Shown piece after piece: positions 22,959 through 35,393 of a stretch of 64,000 bases of DNA. The translations under genes were made by a program, and so were the position numbers. The notes under the pieces were generated by a model. The model was given only the letters and a program-made list of their open reading frames with translations, was not told the origin of the DNA and did no database searches. How positions within the stretch are numbered: position 1 is the first letter of the stretch; every line of letters starts with the position of its first letter. The DNA is from Abelmoschus esculentus (lineage: Eukaryota > Streptophyta > Magnoliopsida > Malvales > Malvaceae), in contig JAUCBN010000042.1 in NCBI GenBank assembly GCA_035048815.1, positions 7,936,001-8,000,000 on the forward strand. The letters are read 5' to 3'.

Positions 22959-25900
22959 TGTAACCCCCTTAGCCCGACCTAGATGAACCGGCACTAATGG
23001 GTTACACGGGGAATATCAAACCAAACCCGCAAGGGTCTGATTCGATAAACAACCCTAAAACCGTTATATTTTTTTTAATTTTATCTTACCTAGATGCACA
23101 ATCTTATTCCTACGTGACAAGGTCTCATACAAAGCAATAACGGTAACACATTAGTTAAAAGCAAACATCCTATTAAACACTAACACAGATTAGGGACTAA
23201 AATGTAAAACTTTTAAATTCAATTAGTTAAGTAGAAATTCTTTCGATCAATAATCAATTAAACATACAAGATTTCCTCATAGCAAATTTCAACTCAAACG
23301 GATCATTCTAACATCATCAATTGCATGTTTCTCTAATTTAGGGACCGAAATGTAAATCTTCCAAAATACAAGGACTTCATCCAAATTAGGATTACCATCT
23401 TGAAATTAAATCAACTTTATACTTGCATGCAAAATTTCAGCTCAAAATAACATCTGTAAGTACCTTAATCGAACAAAGGAAGATATCCGGGACTAAAATA
23501 TAATTTCCAGCAACTTTCAATTCTAAACATGATCAACAACATATGACACATAATTAACTACGTCATGGATATCATTCAAGCTATAGGCATGCTCCCTAAG
23601 AAGAGATTAACAACATAGCAATCATGATGGTACATGCTTCAACAACTTAACCAAAACAAAAGTTCAACAATTAATAACCAACATTGATGATCTTATTACA
23701 ATATGAAACAAAGCCTAAAAGCTCACTCCTCTCATAGATTGTGTTACACATTACCTTGCCCAATTTGTTTCCCAAAAACATACCAAATACAAAGTGTGTT
23801 TTCCCCTTGGTTTCCTTGTCTCGAACTAAGCTCCAAGTGCCTTTATTTTTCTGCAAAGATGAAAGGAGAGCTTAAGCAAACTTGCTTAGTGAGGTAGCTC
23901 CGCAAATAATCATCAATGCATCTATTTAAAACCATGAGGAAAATCATAATTTGCATTTCCTTATTAAATCATGCATGCTAAAATCTCATGCTCATGTTCT
24001 TAAAATCATATGCATCCTTGAATCCACATAACCCTGTCAAAACAATTCATAAATGATGCTCAAACCTTTTCTCGATTTCATGTATGTATATTGGCTTTCT
24101 AGTGAACACTTAATATGAACTTTGAGCTCACCGAATACACGGATCTTGAGACATTCGTCCCGTCAGGACATAAAGTCCCCTTTAACATGACACAAAGTCA
24201 ACTTTATCATGACACTAAGTCAACTTTAACATGACACTAAGTCAACTTTAGCACTACCACGCACGATCGGAAACATAGTCACCCTTGTTACGTGTAGGCG
24301 ACTCTACCACGCACGGTTAGACACAAAGTCCCCTTGTTACGCGTGTACGCAATATTCTGTATTCTCTGTTTTGATTATAGTGCACTTAAACAATCCTAAT
24401 GACGTCATTCGTATTCGAATCAAAAGTAGTGTCACTAAGCCAATATCATAATCAAATGTGCATGATAACTTGCTGCTCATAATGCATGCATAATATGTTC
24501 AACAAATGAACCAAAAGCCATGCCCAAAGGCACCATCATGTATAAGGCAAATAACCATATTGTATTCCAAAACATTTCTCATAAATTTCCATAATCATGG
24601 ATGCTAAATAAGCTATGCATTCAGCAAGTATCTCTCATGTATGCATCAATTTAAAACATGCTCATGCACTTTCATAAATCTCATTGCATTACCAACAAAA
24701 TACCTTTGTAAAATGTAGCCGAAATTCACGTCGGTTTAACAAAACAAATACTTTACTTACTCTTAAACTATGGAAGGTTTTCACACACTTCCATAGCAAC
24801 CAAAAACAGAACGTACCAAACGCGATTCACTTTAAATCCGAAAACCACTCACCAACAAGCGAAACAAGCTTTCGCCGCTTTCCGACGATCGCACCAACGC
24901 ACCAGCAATCAAGCTTCTTCTTGTACCTCTTCTACAACATTAAAAACAGAGCATTCTCACATCATAACATGCTCAAACCAACAGCCATATCCGATCACCA
25001 TTAAACTACCAAAAACTTAGCCGAAAAGACCGAAAACTAAGCCGAAACGCATCCGAACAACACCAGCCCAAAACCTAACGAATCTAACATCTAATCCACC
25101 TCAATTATGATCCAAAAACACATCCAAACCATCCTTATATCTCCAGCAACATTTAAGCATCTAAAACAGCCCATAAAACAACCGAAAAGCACCTTAAAAC
25201 TACACCGATTGTATTATTCCGGGATTAAATTAATGTGATACTAAATCAAGACTCAATTAATCATTAAATCATCATAAAAACATGATTGAAATCATATAAT
25301 TTCCAATATTAAACAAGATCCAAAAAGATCTCACAAAAACATTAGATCTAACATTAAAAACATAGAATCAAGTGTTTATTCAAAGATGAGCAAGCTAATA
25401 CATGGGAATTTCAATAAAGAACCTTAGAAAAGAATGAAAATCCAGAAAATTACGTTCAAGATCTATTCACCAAAAATATGAGATTTTCCCCTTCTTGATT
25501 CCTTGCAATTTGATGTAGATTTGATGAAATCAATGCATAGGTTTTGTAAAGGATGGAAAGATGATGCAAGTGATGTAATCTTTATGGAAAAAGATGCAAA
25601 AATCAGCAAGGAATCGAAGAGAAAAGATGAAGAGAAAGTGAAGAGAAAATGAGAGAAAAAAAATGAGAGAAAATGGGTCAAAAAGTGGTTTTGAGAGAAA
25701 ATGATTAAAAACCCAAATTAAAGTAATTAAAAATATATTTTGGTGAATAAATCATCATCAAAAATTAGAAATGGGTTTATGGCCCTCTAAGGATTCTAAG
25801 TTTAGCTTGCTTTTCAATTTAGTCACTAAAAACATCATATTTTCAAAAATCACCAAATCGGTCCTCCAAATTTTTACAAAAATTACAAATTGGTCATTTA

Positions 25901-26127
25901 TGTATAATTATGCATAATTAAAAATCATTACAAAATCCAAATTATTTTCTTTTAAATTTGGAACATATTTTTAACATTTCAAACTATATTCCAAATTATT
26001 AATTTTCTTAATTAAAAATATCCTTATTTTATTTTTCCCGGAATTAATGAACCGGAGAACCCGATTCGACCCGAATCGAATTCCCCTAACTAAGCCTAAC
26101 TAATAACCCCAAAAACGGGATGTTACA
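22959..26127 (-). repeat. 3' LTR of element C (3169 bp)
   Basis: TGTAAC...GTTACA ends. It matches 30694-33022 closely, but has about 0.8 kb (roughly 24970-25765) that the other LTR lacks, and more copies of a short unit near 24170-24260 (ATGACACTAAGTCAACTTTA). Confidence 0.9.
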
Positions 26128-26140
26128 ACTCTTCCCCTCT
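26128..26140 (-). other. polypurine tract of element C
   Basis: Minus strand AGAGGGGAAGAGT lies directly before the 3' LTR, preceded by the GAGGACGAAATTTTCTTA phrase typical of Tekay/Del-type elements. Confidence 0.85.
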
Positions 26141-26169
26141 TAAGAAAATTTCGTCCTCGAAATTTACCT

Positions 26170-27760
26170 CAAGTAAACAAGTGAGGAAACTGCTCCTCTA
26201 TACTTTTCCATGTCTCTCAAGTTACCTCTTCGACACCTTGGTGTTTCCAATGCACTTTAACCAAAACTATGATTCTTCCTCGAAAAACCTTTGTATCCAC
26301 ATCCAAAACCCTCACTGGTTCCTTCTCACAACTCATATCCGCTCTTAACTCAAACTCCTCAACTAGATCAACATGGGAAGGTTCTGAACGATGCTTACGA
26401 AGCACCGATACATTGAAACACATAATGCATCTTACTCAACTCCCCTGGCAACCTCAACCTATATGCAACAGAACCAACATGCACCAACACCTCATATGGT
26501 CCAATAAAACGATGACCCAACGTACTCTTACGTCCAAACCTCATCACCTTCTTCCACGGAGAAACCTTAAGAAACACTTTGTCTCCAACACCATACTCTA
26601 TCTCCCTACGTCTCAAATCGGCATAGGACTTCTGCCTATCCGAAGCTTCCTTAAGTTTAGCACATATCAACTTAACCTTCTCATCCGTATCCTTCAACAC
26701 TTGAGGCAAAGAAACATACTTCTATCCAACTTCCTTCCAACACAAAGTTGTATGACACTTACGCCCATACAACGCCTCAAACGGTGCCATCTGTATACTC
26801 GTCTGAAAACTGTTATTATAAGCAAACTCTACCAACGACAATTGCTTCTCCCAAGAATCCTGAAACTCGATGGTACAACACCTCAACATATCCTCCAAAG
26901 TCTGTATAACACGCTCAGACTGTCCATCCGTCTGTGGATGATAAGCCGTACTAAAACTAAGTCTCGAACCCAAAGTTGTCTGCAAACTCCTCTAAAACTT
27001 GGATGTGAACCGCGGATCTCTATCCGATATGATCAACTTAGGCACACCATGCAATCTCACCACCTCAGAAACATACAAAGCTGCCAACTTATCCATGGAG
27101 TACATCGTATGCACGGCAAGAAAATGTGCACACTTCGTAAACCTATCAACTATCACCCAAATAGAATCCTTTTTGGACGGTGTTAAAGGTAACCCCGTCA
27201 CAAAACCCATGGTAACTCTCTCCCATTTTCATTCCAGAACCTAAACCGGTTACAACAAACCTGCAGGAACTGATATTCAGCTTTCACCCGCTGACACACC
27301 ATACACCGAGAAACAAACTCCGTCACATCTTTCTTTAAACCAACCCAAAAGTACACATCCCCAAGATCACTATACATCTTCACTCTACCTGGGTGCATAG
27401 CAAACGGACTAGTATGTGCTCCCGCTAAAATAGCTTACCTCAACTCAACCTCATCCGACACCACAATCTGACCCCTACACCATAACATCTCCTCCTTATC
27501 AAAACGATACTCGGTCGGTCTATCCTTAGCCATATCCTCCACAAAAGGTATCAACGTCTCATCCTCTAACCGTTTCACCGTATCATCTCAACCAAGATAG
27601 GCTTTACTTACAACTCCACCACTCAACCACCTTCCTTTGAAATACTCAACTTAGCAAACATCACTCTCAACTCAATCGCTGTCTTACGACTCAAAGATTC
27701 AGCCATCACCTTAGTTTTTCCCCGGATGGTATACAACAGACAACCCACACTTACCCTCTT
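26170..27760 (-). pseudogene. integrase with chromodomain (element C), broken
   Basis: Read on the minus strand. An RNase H/integrase junction (KTKVMAESLSRK, near 27720) is followed by the HHCC finger region (HPGRVKMYSDLGDVYFW, near 27390). The DDE core starts near 27200 with VDRFTKCAHF, continues with LIISDRDPRF near 27030 and reaches GQSERVIQ near 26930. The C-terminal domain with the RFIGPYEVL segment is near 26500. The last part (26423-26170) reads VRVLDVDTKVFRGR and VKVHWKHQGVEE, a chromodomain thought to guide chromovirus integration to heterochromatin. Frameshifts lie near 27240 and at 26985-27000, with stops near 26720 and 26215. Confidence 0.85.
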
Positions 27761-30675
27761 TGGACAACCAACAAATTCTTTCCCTACACCAAGGCAACAA
27801 TACACAAACCACCATACCATCTCAACCTCTATAGAAAACATAACTCGAAAGAAAACCCCATAAGATTGATAACCAACTCTTGATAACCGCAACGGTTTCC
27901 ATACCATCACCATCGAACTAACCTTACCTTTGACATCCTCCCACATACCTGGTAACCAACCAAGCCTTTCACCAACCTCCACTCCACACAACAAACTTCA
28001 GACTAACTTGTACCAAAACTGTCAACATTGTCTTAAGCAAACTCCACCACCAACAACTACTTCATTATGAGTCATATTAACCATATCACAACGTCACAAC
28101 ATATCATCCATTTACCTATGAATGATAAAACCCAACATCCAAACAACAACCTATGTCGATCCTAAAACTTTCAAATCTTATCATGTTATAGATACACCAT
28201 TCACACATCTTTCCAATGGGACTTAGGAACCCAAGAAAACCGTACTCCAACAAAGGATTGATCCCACAAACCTCACAAGAAAACTCCATACCATCGATAG
28301 AACTTACTACCAAACTTATGATGATTCTTCCCGACTTCAACCCTGGGCACCCTTACTACTAACGATAACCCAAAGAAAATTGATACTCACTTACCTTATC
28401 AGCAAGATAAACATTTACATATGATTCAAACATAATCCAACCTAGCTTAGTCAAATACACATGTTTTTCCCCAACTCCTACCACAACACTCACCACCAAA
28501 CCCATGGAATAAGATTACCATAAGCCCTGCTCAAGATACCATTCCATCTCAACACTTTCCGTAGCAACCATGCGGTTAACATAACACAAAAAGATTCTCA
28601 ACACAAAACTAAACCTTGCCAAGAACATATCCTTCACTAAACCCTAAACAAACACTTTGCCACGACTTGTCCCCGACCAACTTTACCAAGGTTAAATTCG
28701 CTCATAGATCCACCATATAACTAGGTCTCCCTATAGGTTAACCGAACATCTTCCCTTGTAACTCCACAATAACTCAGGCTTATCTCACATGACAAACTCC
28801 CATTGCAAGCATCCTTATGTTAACCAAGTCATCCCCAGCTGCTAACATTCTACAAAATATATCATACAAGGAACTTACCAACTTTGTGTCAACCTCAACA
28901 TTATACTCATCATAACAACAATATCTCCAACTTAAGGTTTAGCCACCATAACCAACTCCACCAAGGTTCAAAATTTAAAATCTACACATCATTAAGTGCC
29001 TTAACACTTAACCCAAAACTTTTTCCCATTATCAACTCATCGACAAACCAACTCTTACATTAACTATACCACAACAGAATCCAAGCTTGTAGAACTATTC
29101 TTCCACTAGCTCCAACATCTCTTATTTTATAACCTTGCCAAAGCAGTAACCATATTGATGAAACATCCACAAACACGAACCCATTGAACATAAAACCTCA
29201 AAACACTTTTCGATAAAAGCAACCCATAAGACTGAACAATCGATACTAACCATAAATTGTCCAGCGATCCATATTACACCACTTTAGACATCATCAAAAA
29301 CTAACTTTACCCGAAGTATATCCAACTTAACATCCGGAAAACACAACGTGTACACTTTCCTCCTTTATAGTACAACCAAACATCTCAAGGTCACAACAAT
29401 CTATGATTCAAACCCCTGATTTCACAACTCTCATACCAGACTATATGTCATATTTTACTTTCATCCCAACCATACCAGATCGGTTACAACCCCCGATCTA
29501 ACTGCACACTAACCACACTACAAAGAAATCCATGTAATTTCCACAAAATAATTTCATATCACCCAGAAAAACACCAACCCGCCTTACTTTACAAAACATG
29601 CTGCAACCTTGTGACAACCTCCAGAACTTAACTAGAAAGAATCCGTAAAACTCAGCACTTCTTTTAGTAATGACCAACTCAAACTAACCATAACTCAGGG
29701 TATTTACATTGGTTTCAAACATTCACAACTCTGAGACCAACCACTCATTCTTCATCCAAGACTATTCCCTAACCAAAAGGCTAGCTTGCCCACTACACAT
29801 TCAGCTCAACACCACATGAAAGTTCTTTTTAACTTCTTCTTTTTTTTATACCTTTACCTTAAAAGAACCAACCACTCTCCACTTACACCCTCAAGGAGCT
29901 ACTCGCAAGTGTGAACAAATATCTGCATGATTTCCTGTATGCCCTCATAAATGCCTATGCAAATGCATGTGCATGTAAATGCAATTTCTAATGTCATGCT
30001 CAAGAATGCATGCATGTCCTACATTATCTATAAATATATACATATATATGCTCTTATTCTATGCATGATTATTGTTCACACTCACAAATAACATCCTCAA
30101 TTCCAACAACCTCAACTACCATCTTGTTGACAACTCCCAAGTCAGATTAGCAACATCCGTAACAACTTCAGCAGACTAAAACACACCCGAAAGAACGGTG
30201 TAATACCACAAACCAACCTTCCGGCCTAACCAAAGGCACACTTACAGAGGAGGAAGAATCTACTCTTCCCTAACAGTCGTTTCATCTTCAATCTTGACCA
30301 TCAAAATTCATACCACAGTATCCAGTGACTTACGTCTCAAAAATATATTCAAAAACTTTAATCATGCGGTTTAAAATATAATGTTAAAATAAAACAAACT
30401 TACATTCGGGCAAGATCCAAGGAAAAACTGAGAGCATCTGAAAATATGTTGGCATTGGCAATGTGTAACCGACCACCTCTTATACTCATAACCATTTTAG
30501 ATGCACTCATAATATATAAGTATGCATGCAACATCAACATATCATGTTCAACCAAACATGCTAACATACCAACAGAATACATGACAAATAAATACGTGTT
30601 TTAACAAACCAACTGCACACTCGACAATCCAACAACATGTTTTATTCAAACCAATCAAACCTTTTAACCAAACCT
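27761..30675 (-). other. internal region of element C, no recognisable protein
   Basis: This is where gag, protease and RT should lie, but no motif of these is visible in any minus-strand frame. The plus strand is strikingly poor in G and rich in A and C (for example 28981-29040). An AT-rich tract with alternating TATATG sits at 30030-30060. It may be a replaced or very diverged internal sequence of a non-autonomous derivative. Confidence 0.6.
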
Positions 30676-30688
30676 GGATCTGATACCA
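30676..30688 (-). other. primer binding site, tRNA-iMet type
   Basis: Minus strand TGGTATCAGATCC lies five bases inside the 5' LTR. It resembles the standard TGGTATCAGAGC site complementary to initiator tRNA-Met. Confidence 0.85.
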
Positions 30689-30693
30689 CCAAA

Positions 30694-33022
30694 TGTAACC
30701 TCCTTAGCCCGGCCTAGACAAACCGGCACTAATGGGTTACACGGGGAATATCAAACCAAACCCGTGAGGGTCTGATTCGATAAACAACCCTAAAACTGTT
30801 ATATTTTTTTTAATTTTATCTTACCTAGATGCACAATCTTATTCCTACGTGACAAGATCTCATACAAAGCAATAACGGTAACACATTAGTTAAAAGCAAA
30901 CATCCGATTAAACACTAACATAGATTAGGGACTAAAACGTAAAACTTTTAAATTCAATTAGTAAAGTAGAAATTCTTTCGATCAATAATCAATTAAACAT
31001 ACAAGAGTTCTTCATAGCAAATTTCAACTCAAACGGATCATTCTAACATCATCAATTGCATGTTTCTCTAATTTAGGGACCGAAATGTAAATCTTCCAAA
31101 ATACAAGGACTTCATCCAAATTAGGATTACCATCTTAAAATTAAATCAACTTTATAATTGCATGCAAAATTTTAGCTCAAAATAACATTTGTAAGTACCT
31201 TAATCGAACAAAGGAAGATATCCGGGACTAAAATATAATTTCCAGCAACTTTCAATTCTAAACATGATCAACAACATATGGCACATAATTAACTACGTCA
31301 TGGATATCATTCAAGCTATAGGCATGCTCCCTAAGAAGAGATTAACAACATAGCAATCATGATGGTACATGCTTCAACAACTTAACCAAAACAAAAGTTC
31401 AACAATTAATAACCAACATTGATGATCTTATTACAATATGAAACAAAGCCTAAAAGCTCACTCCTCTCATAGATTGTGTTACACATTGCCTTGCCCAATT
31501 TGTTTGCCAAAAACATACCAAATACAAAGTGTGTTTTCCCCTTGGTTTTCTTGCCTCAAACAAAGCTCCAAGTGCCTTTATTTTTCTACAAAGATGAAAG
31601 GAGAGCTTAAGCAAACTTGCTTAGTGAGGTAGCTCCACAAATAATCATCAATGCATCTATTTAAAACCATGAGGAAAATCATAATTTGCATTTCCTTATT
31701 AAATCATGCATGCTAAAATCTCATGCTCATGTTCTTAAAATCATATGCATCCTTGAATCCACATAACCTTGTCAAAACAATTCATAAATGATGCTCAAAC
31801 CTTTTCTCGATTTCATGTATGTATATTGGCTTTCTAGTGAACACTTAATGTGAACTTTGAGCTCACCGAATACACGGATCTTGAGACATTCGTCCCGTCA
31901 GGACACAAAGTCAACTTTATCATGACACTAAGTCAACTTTAGCACTACCACGCACGATCGGACACATAGTCACCCTTGTTACGTGTAGGCGGCTCTACCA
32001 CGCACGGCTAGACACAAAGTCCCCTTGTTACGCGTGTACGCAATATTCTGTATTCTCTGTTTTGATTATAGTGCACTTAAACAATCCTAATGACGTCATT
32101 CGTATTCGAATCAAAAGTAGTGTTACTAAGCCAATATCATAATCAAATGTGCATGATAACTTGTTGCTCATAATGCATGCATAATACGTTCAACAAATGA
32201 ATCAAAAGCCATGCCCAAAGGCACCATCATGTATAAGGCAAATAACCATATTGTATTCCAAAATATTTCTCATAAATTTCCATAATCATGGATGCTAAAT
32301 AAGCTATGCATTCAGCAAGTATCTCTCATGTATGCATCAATTTAAAATATGCTCATGCACTTTCATAAATCTCATTGCATTACCAACAAAATACCTTTGT
32401 AAAATGTAGCCGAAATTCACGTCGGTTTAACAAAACAAATACTTTACTTACTCTTAAACTATGAAAGGTTTTCACACACTTCCATAGCAACCAAAAACAG
32501 AACATACCAAACGCGATTCACTTTAAATCCGAAAACCACTCACCAACAAGCGAAACAAGCTTTCGCCGCTTTCCGACGATCTCACCAACGCACCAGCAAT
32601 CAAGCTTCTTCTTGTACCTCTTCTACAACATTAAAAACAGAGCATTCTCACATCAAAAATTAGAAATGGGTTTATGGCCCTCTAAGGATTCTAAGTTTAG
32701 CTTGCTTTTCAATTTAGTCACTAAAAACATCATATTTTCAAAAATCACCAAATCGGTCCTCCAAATTTTTCCAAAAATTACAAATTGGTCATTTATGCAT
32801 AATTATGCATAATTAAAAATCATTACAAAATCCAAATTATTTTCTTTTAAATTTGGAACATATTTTTAATATTTCAAACCATATTCCAAATTATTAATTT
32901 TCTTAATTAAAAATATCCTTATTTTATTTTTCCTGGAATTAATGAACCGGAGAACCCGATTTGACCCGAATCGAATTCCCCTAACTAAGCCTAACTAATA
33001 ACCCCCAAAACGGGATGTTACA
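30694..33022 (-). repeat. 5' LTR of element C (2329 bp, internally deleted)
   Basis: Aligned with 22959-26127, it jumps at about 32655 from the equivalent of 24970 to that of 25765, between short CATCA repeats. It also lacks about two units of the AAGTCAACTTTA array. Apart from these gaps the copies are very similar; the first 126 bases differ at about 7 sites. Confidence 0.9.
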
Positions 33023-33027
33023 GAAGC

Positions 33028-33282
33028 TGCTTATCTATTCGAGCATTCGGGGAATAGAACCTGCATATCCATTCGTGCATACGGAGAATGGAACCCCTTT
33101 TGAACCCGCTTATCTATTCGAGCACTCGAAGAATAGAACTTGCATATCTATTCGTGCATACGGAGAATGAAACCCTTTTTGATGTTAAATCCTCTGGGTC
33201 ATCAGTAAGCCCTCCGGGCATGATGTTAAATCCTCTGGGTCATCAGTAAGCCCTTCGTGCATACGGAGAATGAAACCCTTTT
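33028..33282 (+). repeat. 3' UTR tandem repeats of element A, right part
   Basis: The 79-bp array resumes after element C and runs to about 33180 with more diverged units. Then a 41-bp unit (GATGTTAAATCCTCTGGGTC start) occurs at 33181 and 33222. The last piece, ATACGGAGAATGAAACCC, runs directly into the middle of the LTR at 33283. Confidence 0.9.
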
Positions 33283-35393
33283 TGCTTCAGGTTTCTGGAA
33301 AGTTTGTGTTTAGCCTAGAGAATCCTTTGAAGGCCGAGTCAGCCGAGTTAGTGAGGGGTGTGATCTGGCCGAGTGAACTCGGATAAGGGGGGTATATCCC
33401 TTCCTAAACGGCGCCGTTTGGCAGCCGGGCACGCGGGCCGGATCCGGGTTGGACCCGGATCTGCGTGTTTTTAAACGGGCAGGGGTAATTCTCAGCCTAG
33501 GTCCCCCTAGGTTTGACCTGCTATTCAATTTAGTCCCCAGAACCCTATTTTAGCCCCTAGACCTTTAGAAATCAATCAATTAGGTCCCTAAATCCTAATT
33601 AAAACCCTAAATAGGCTATTAGGTTTAAAATTAAATTAATTTTAGATTTAATTAGGTTAAAAAGATTAATTTTAGAGACTTTAAAAAATTAGTTAAGTCT
33701 TAATTTAAGGTTTAATTAAAATTTTAACAAACTTTAAAATTAGTATAATCTAATTTAAATCTAATACTAGTTAATTTAACCCTTAAGCCTTAAAAATTAG
33801 ACTTTAATAGGTTTAATTCAATTCTTAAAAATTAGAAAATAATTTTAATTAATTATTTTAATTAATTTTAATTAATTTCTAGGAAATAAGTTTTTAAGAT
33901 TAATTAAACTAAATTAGGCCTAGTTTTGCCCTTAAACTTCAAAACACTCACCAAACTAGACTTTAATTAGGTTTTTAAAATTCTTAAAAATTAGAAGATA
34001 ATTTTAATTAATTAATTTAATTAATTTTAATTAATTTCCTAAAAAGATAAGATTTAAAACTAATTAAGTCTAATAAGCCTTAATTTCACCAAAACTAAAT
34101 TTTAATTAAGTTAAAATTAAATTCTTAAAATTTAGAAGTTACTTTAATTAAAGTCTTTAATTAATTTAAACTCTAAGTTAAGATTTAAAAATCAACTTAA
34201 TTAAGTTTAACCTATCCCCAATTAAACCTTTGAACCTAAAATTCACTAAGTTAGACTTTAATTAAGATTTAATTAAAATTTGAAGTCAAGAAAATTTAAT
34301 TAATTAAGTTAATTAAAAAATTCTAAAACTTTAATATTTAATTTCACACTTAATTTAAGCCTTATCTTTTGTTCAAGGTTTGTTCTCGAATCCCTTTAAT
34401 CTTTTTCGTTCAAGTCCCTTTTGGACTCATGTTATGAGAAATTTTTGATGTAATATTGTGTACCCATGATTCTAATAAAAGTGATGAAGTTCCTTTATCT
34501 TGTGTACACTTTATTTTATGTTTTGCATAGCATGCTTTAGGAAGGTCATCTAATAAACTTAAGTTAATTAATTTAGAGCCCTTTTTAGGATTAGTCACTT
34601 AAATTAATTAATTTAATTTAATTAGGGAGAAAATTTAGTAACATAGCATGTGAATCTTATGTCTCGGATACACTAAAGAGGTTGATGTTTTGACGCACTA
34701 TGATGCTGACCTAGAGAGTGTACCTTGGCATCGAATTCACGTGTTATTAAAAACCTATAATTTTGATAAAAACTTAGGTTTAGAATTAAAAATGGATAGG
34801 TAAATAACTAGTAAATGCTAGTAATTTAGGTTTTAAAAACTTAAGTACTGGAGCCTTTTAGGGTTAGAACTTAAAATGAACAAGATAAAAAAATAATCAT
34901 GCATTTTACTTTAGCCTTTTGAGGCAGAAGTTACATTCTTTTAAATTTGGGTGAGGTTTCCTATCTAGAGGACGTCTCGATCAACTCAAGTTTAAAAGTG
35001 GTGTAACTTCTAAATCAAAAGGATATCCAAAATTCAAATAATGTTCATTTAACAATAGAAAATTAAATTAATATCTTTCTTCAAAATGTTAATGCTACGT
35101 GATGTTTTTCAAGGTACCAATTTTTGGGCGTTTCTAAGGGTCGTCCTTACACTTAACCGACTCTCGAACCCAATGTTTTTAAAACGAATCTCTGGTTTAT
35201 TTTTTTATGGTATCTGGCCTACCTAAGTGGCCGGTGGCGACTCCAAGTCAACCTTTTTAAATTAAATTATAGATTTTTTTAAAATTTGAGTTTTTCAAGA
35301 TTAAAAATGACGAAATTCGAATTTTTCAAAAATCAATCGCCGAACACTTTTTTTCACTCTAAAAATCGCGTTTTTTTAAAAGAGGTCGCGACA
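33283..35393 (+). repeat. 3' LTR of element A, 5'-truncated (2111 bp)
   Basis: Aligns with 9538-11608 of the 5' LTR and ends at the same GTCGCGACA. The first 857 LTR bases and the polypurine tract are missing, so the 3' UTR is fused to the LTR interior at a TTTTG shared by both sequences. There is an extra insertion of about 43 bp near 34790-34860 relative to the 5' LTR. Confidence 0.9.

Larger units (their letters stand above)
22959..33022 (-). mobile_element. Tekay-like chromovirus element C, nested, lacking gag and RT
   Basis: It begins TGTAACCCCC and ends GGGATGTTACA, with GAAGC on both sides (22954-22958 and 33023-33027). On the minus strand the 5' LTR is 30694-33022, followed by a tRNA-iMet-type primer site, an internal region of 4.6 kb, a polypurine tract and the 3' LTR 22959-26127. 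Only an RNase H tail, integrase and chromodomain are recognisable, which fits the Tekay/Del chromovirus lineage. No gag or RT is seen in 27800-30675. Confidence 0.9.
8681..35393 (+). mobile_element. Tat/Ogre-type Ty3/gypsy element A, with a nested insertion
   Basis: Element A has a long 5' LTR (8681-11608), a primer site of the type I recall for tRNA-Arg (11612-11629), an extra ORF1 before gag, gag-pro, a putative intron, RT with two RNase H regions, and integrase ending at 21726. A tandem-repeat 3' UTR and a 5'-truncated 3' LTR (33283-35393) follow. An extra ORF1, an archaeal-type second RNase H, an intron between PRO and RT, and large size are known features of the Ogre branch of the Tat lineage. 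Without the 10.06 kb insertion and its 5 bp TSD it is about 16.6 kb. Eleven in-frame stops and two frameshifts make it non-coding in practice. Confidence 0.92.

Noticed and set aside
26269..27186. 305-codon open frame on the plus strand
   Set aside because: It is antisense to the integrase of element C, has no recognisable domain, and is open because of that region's biased composition.
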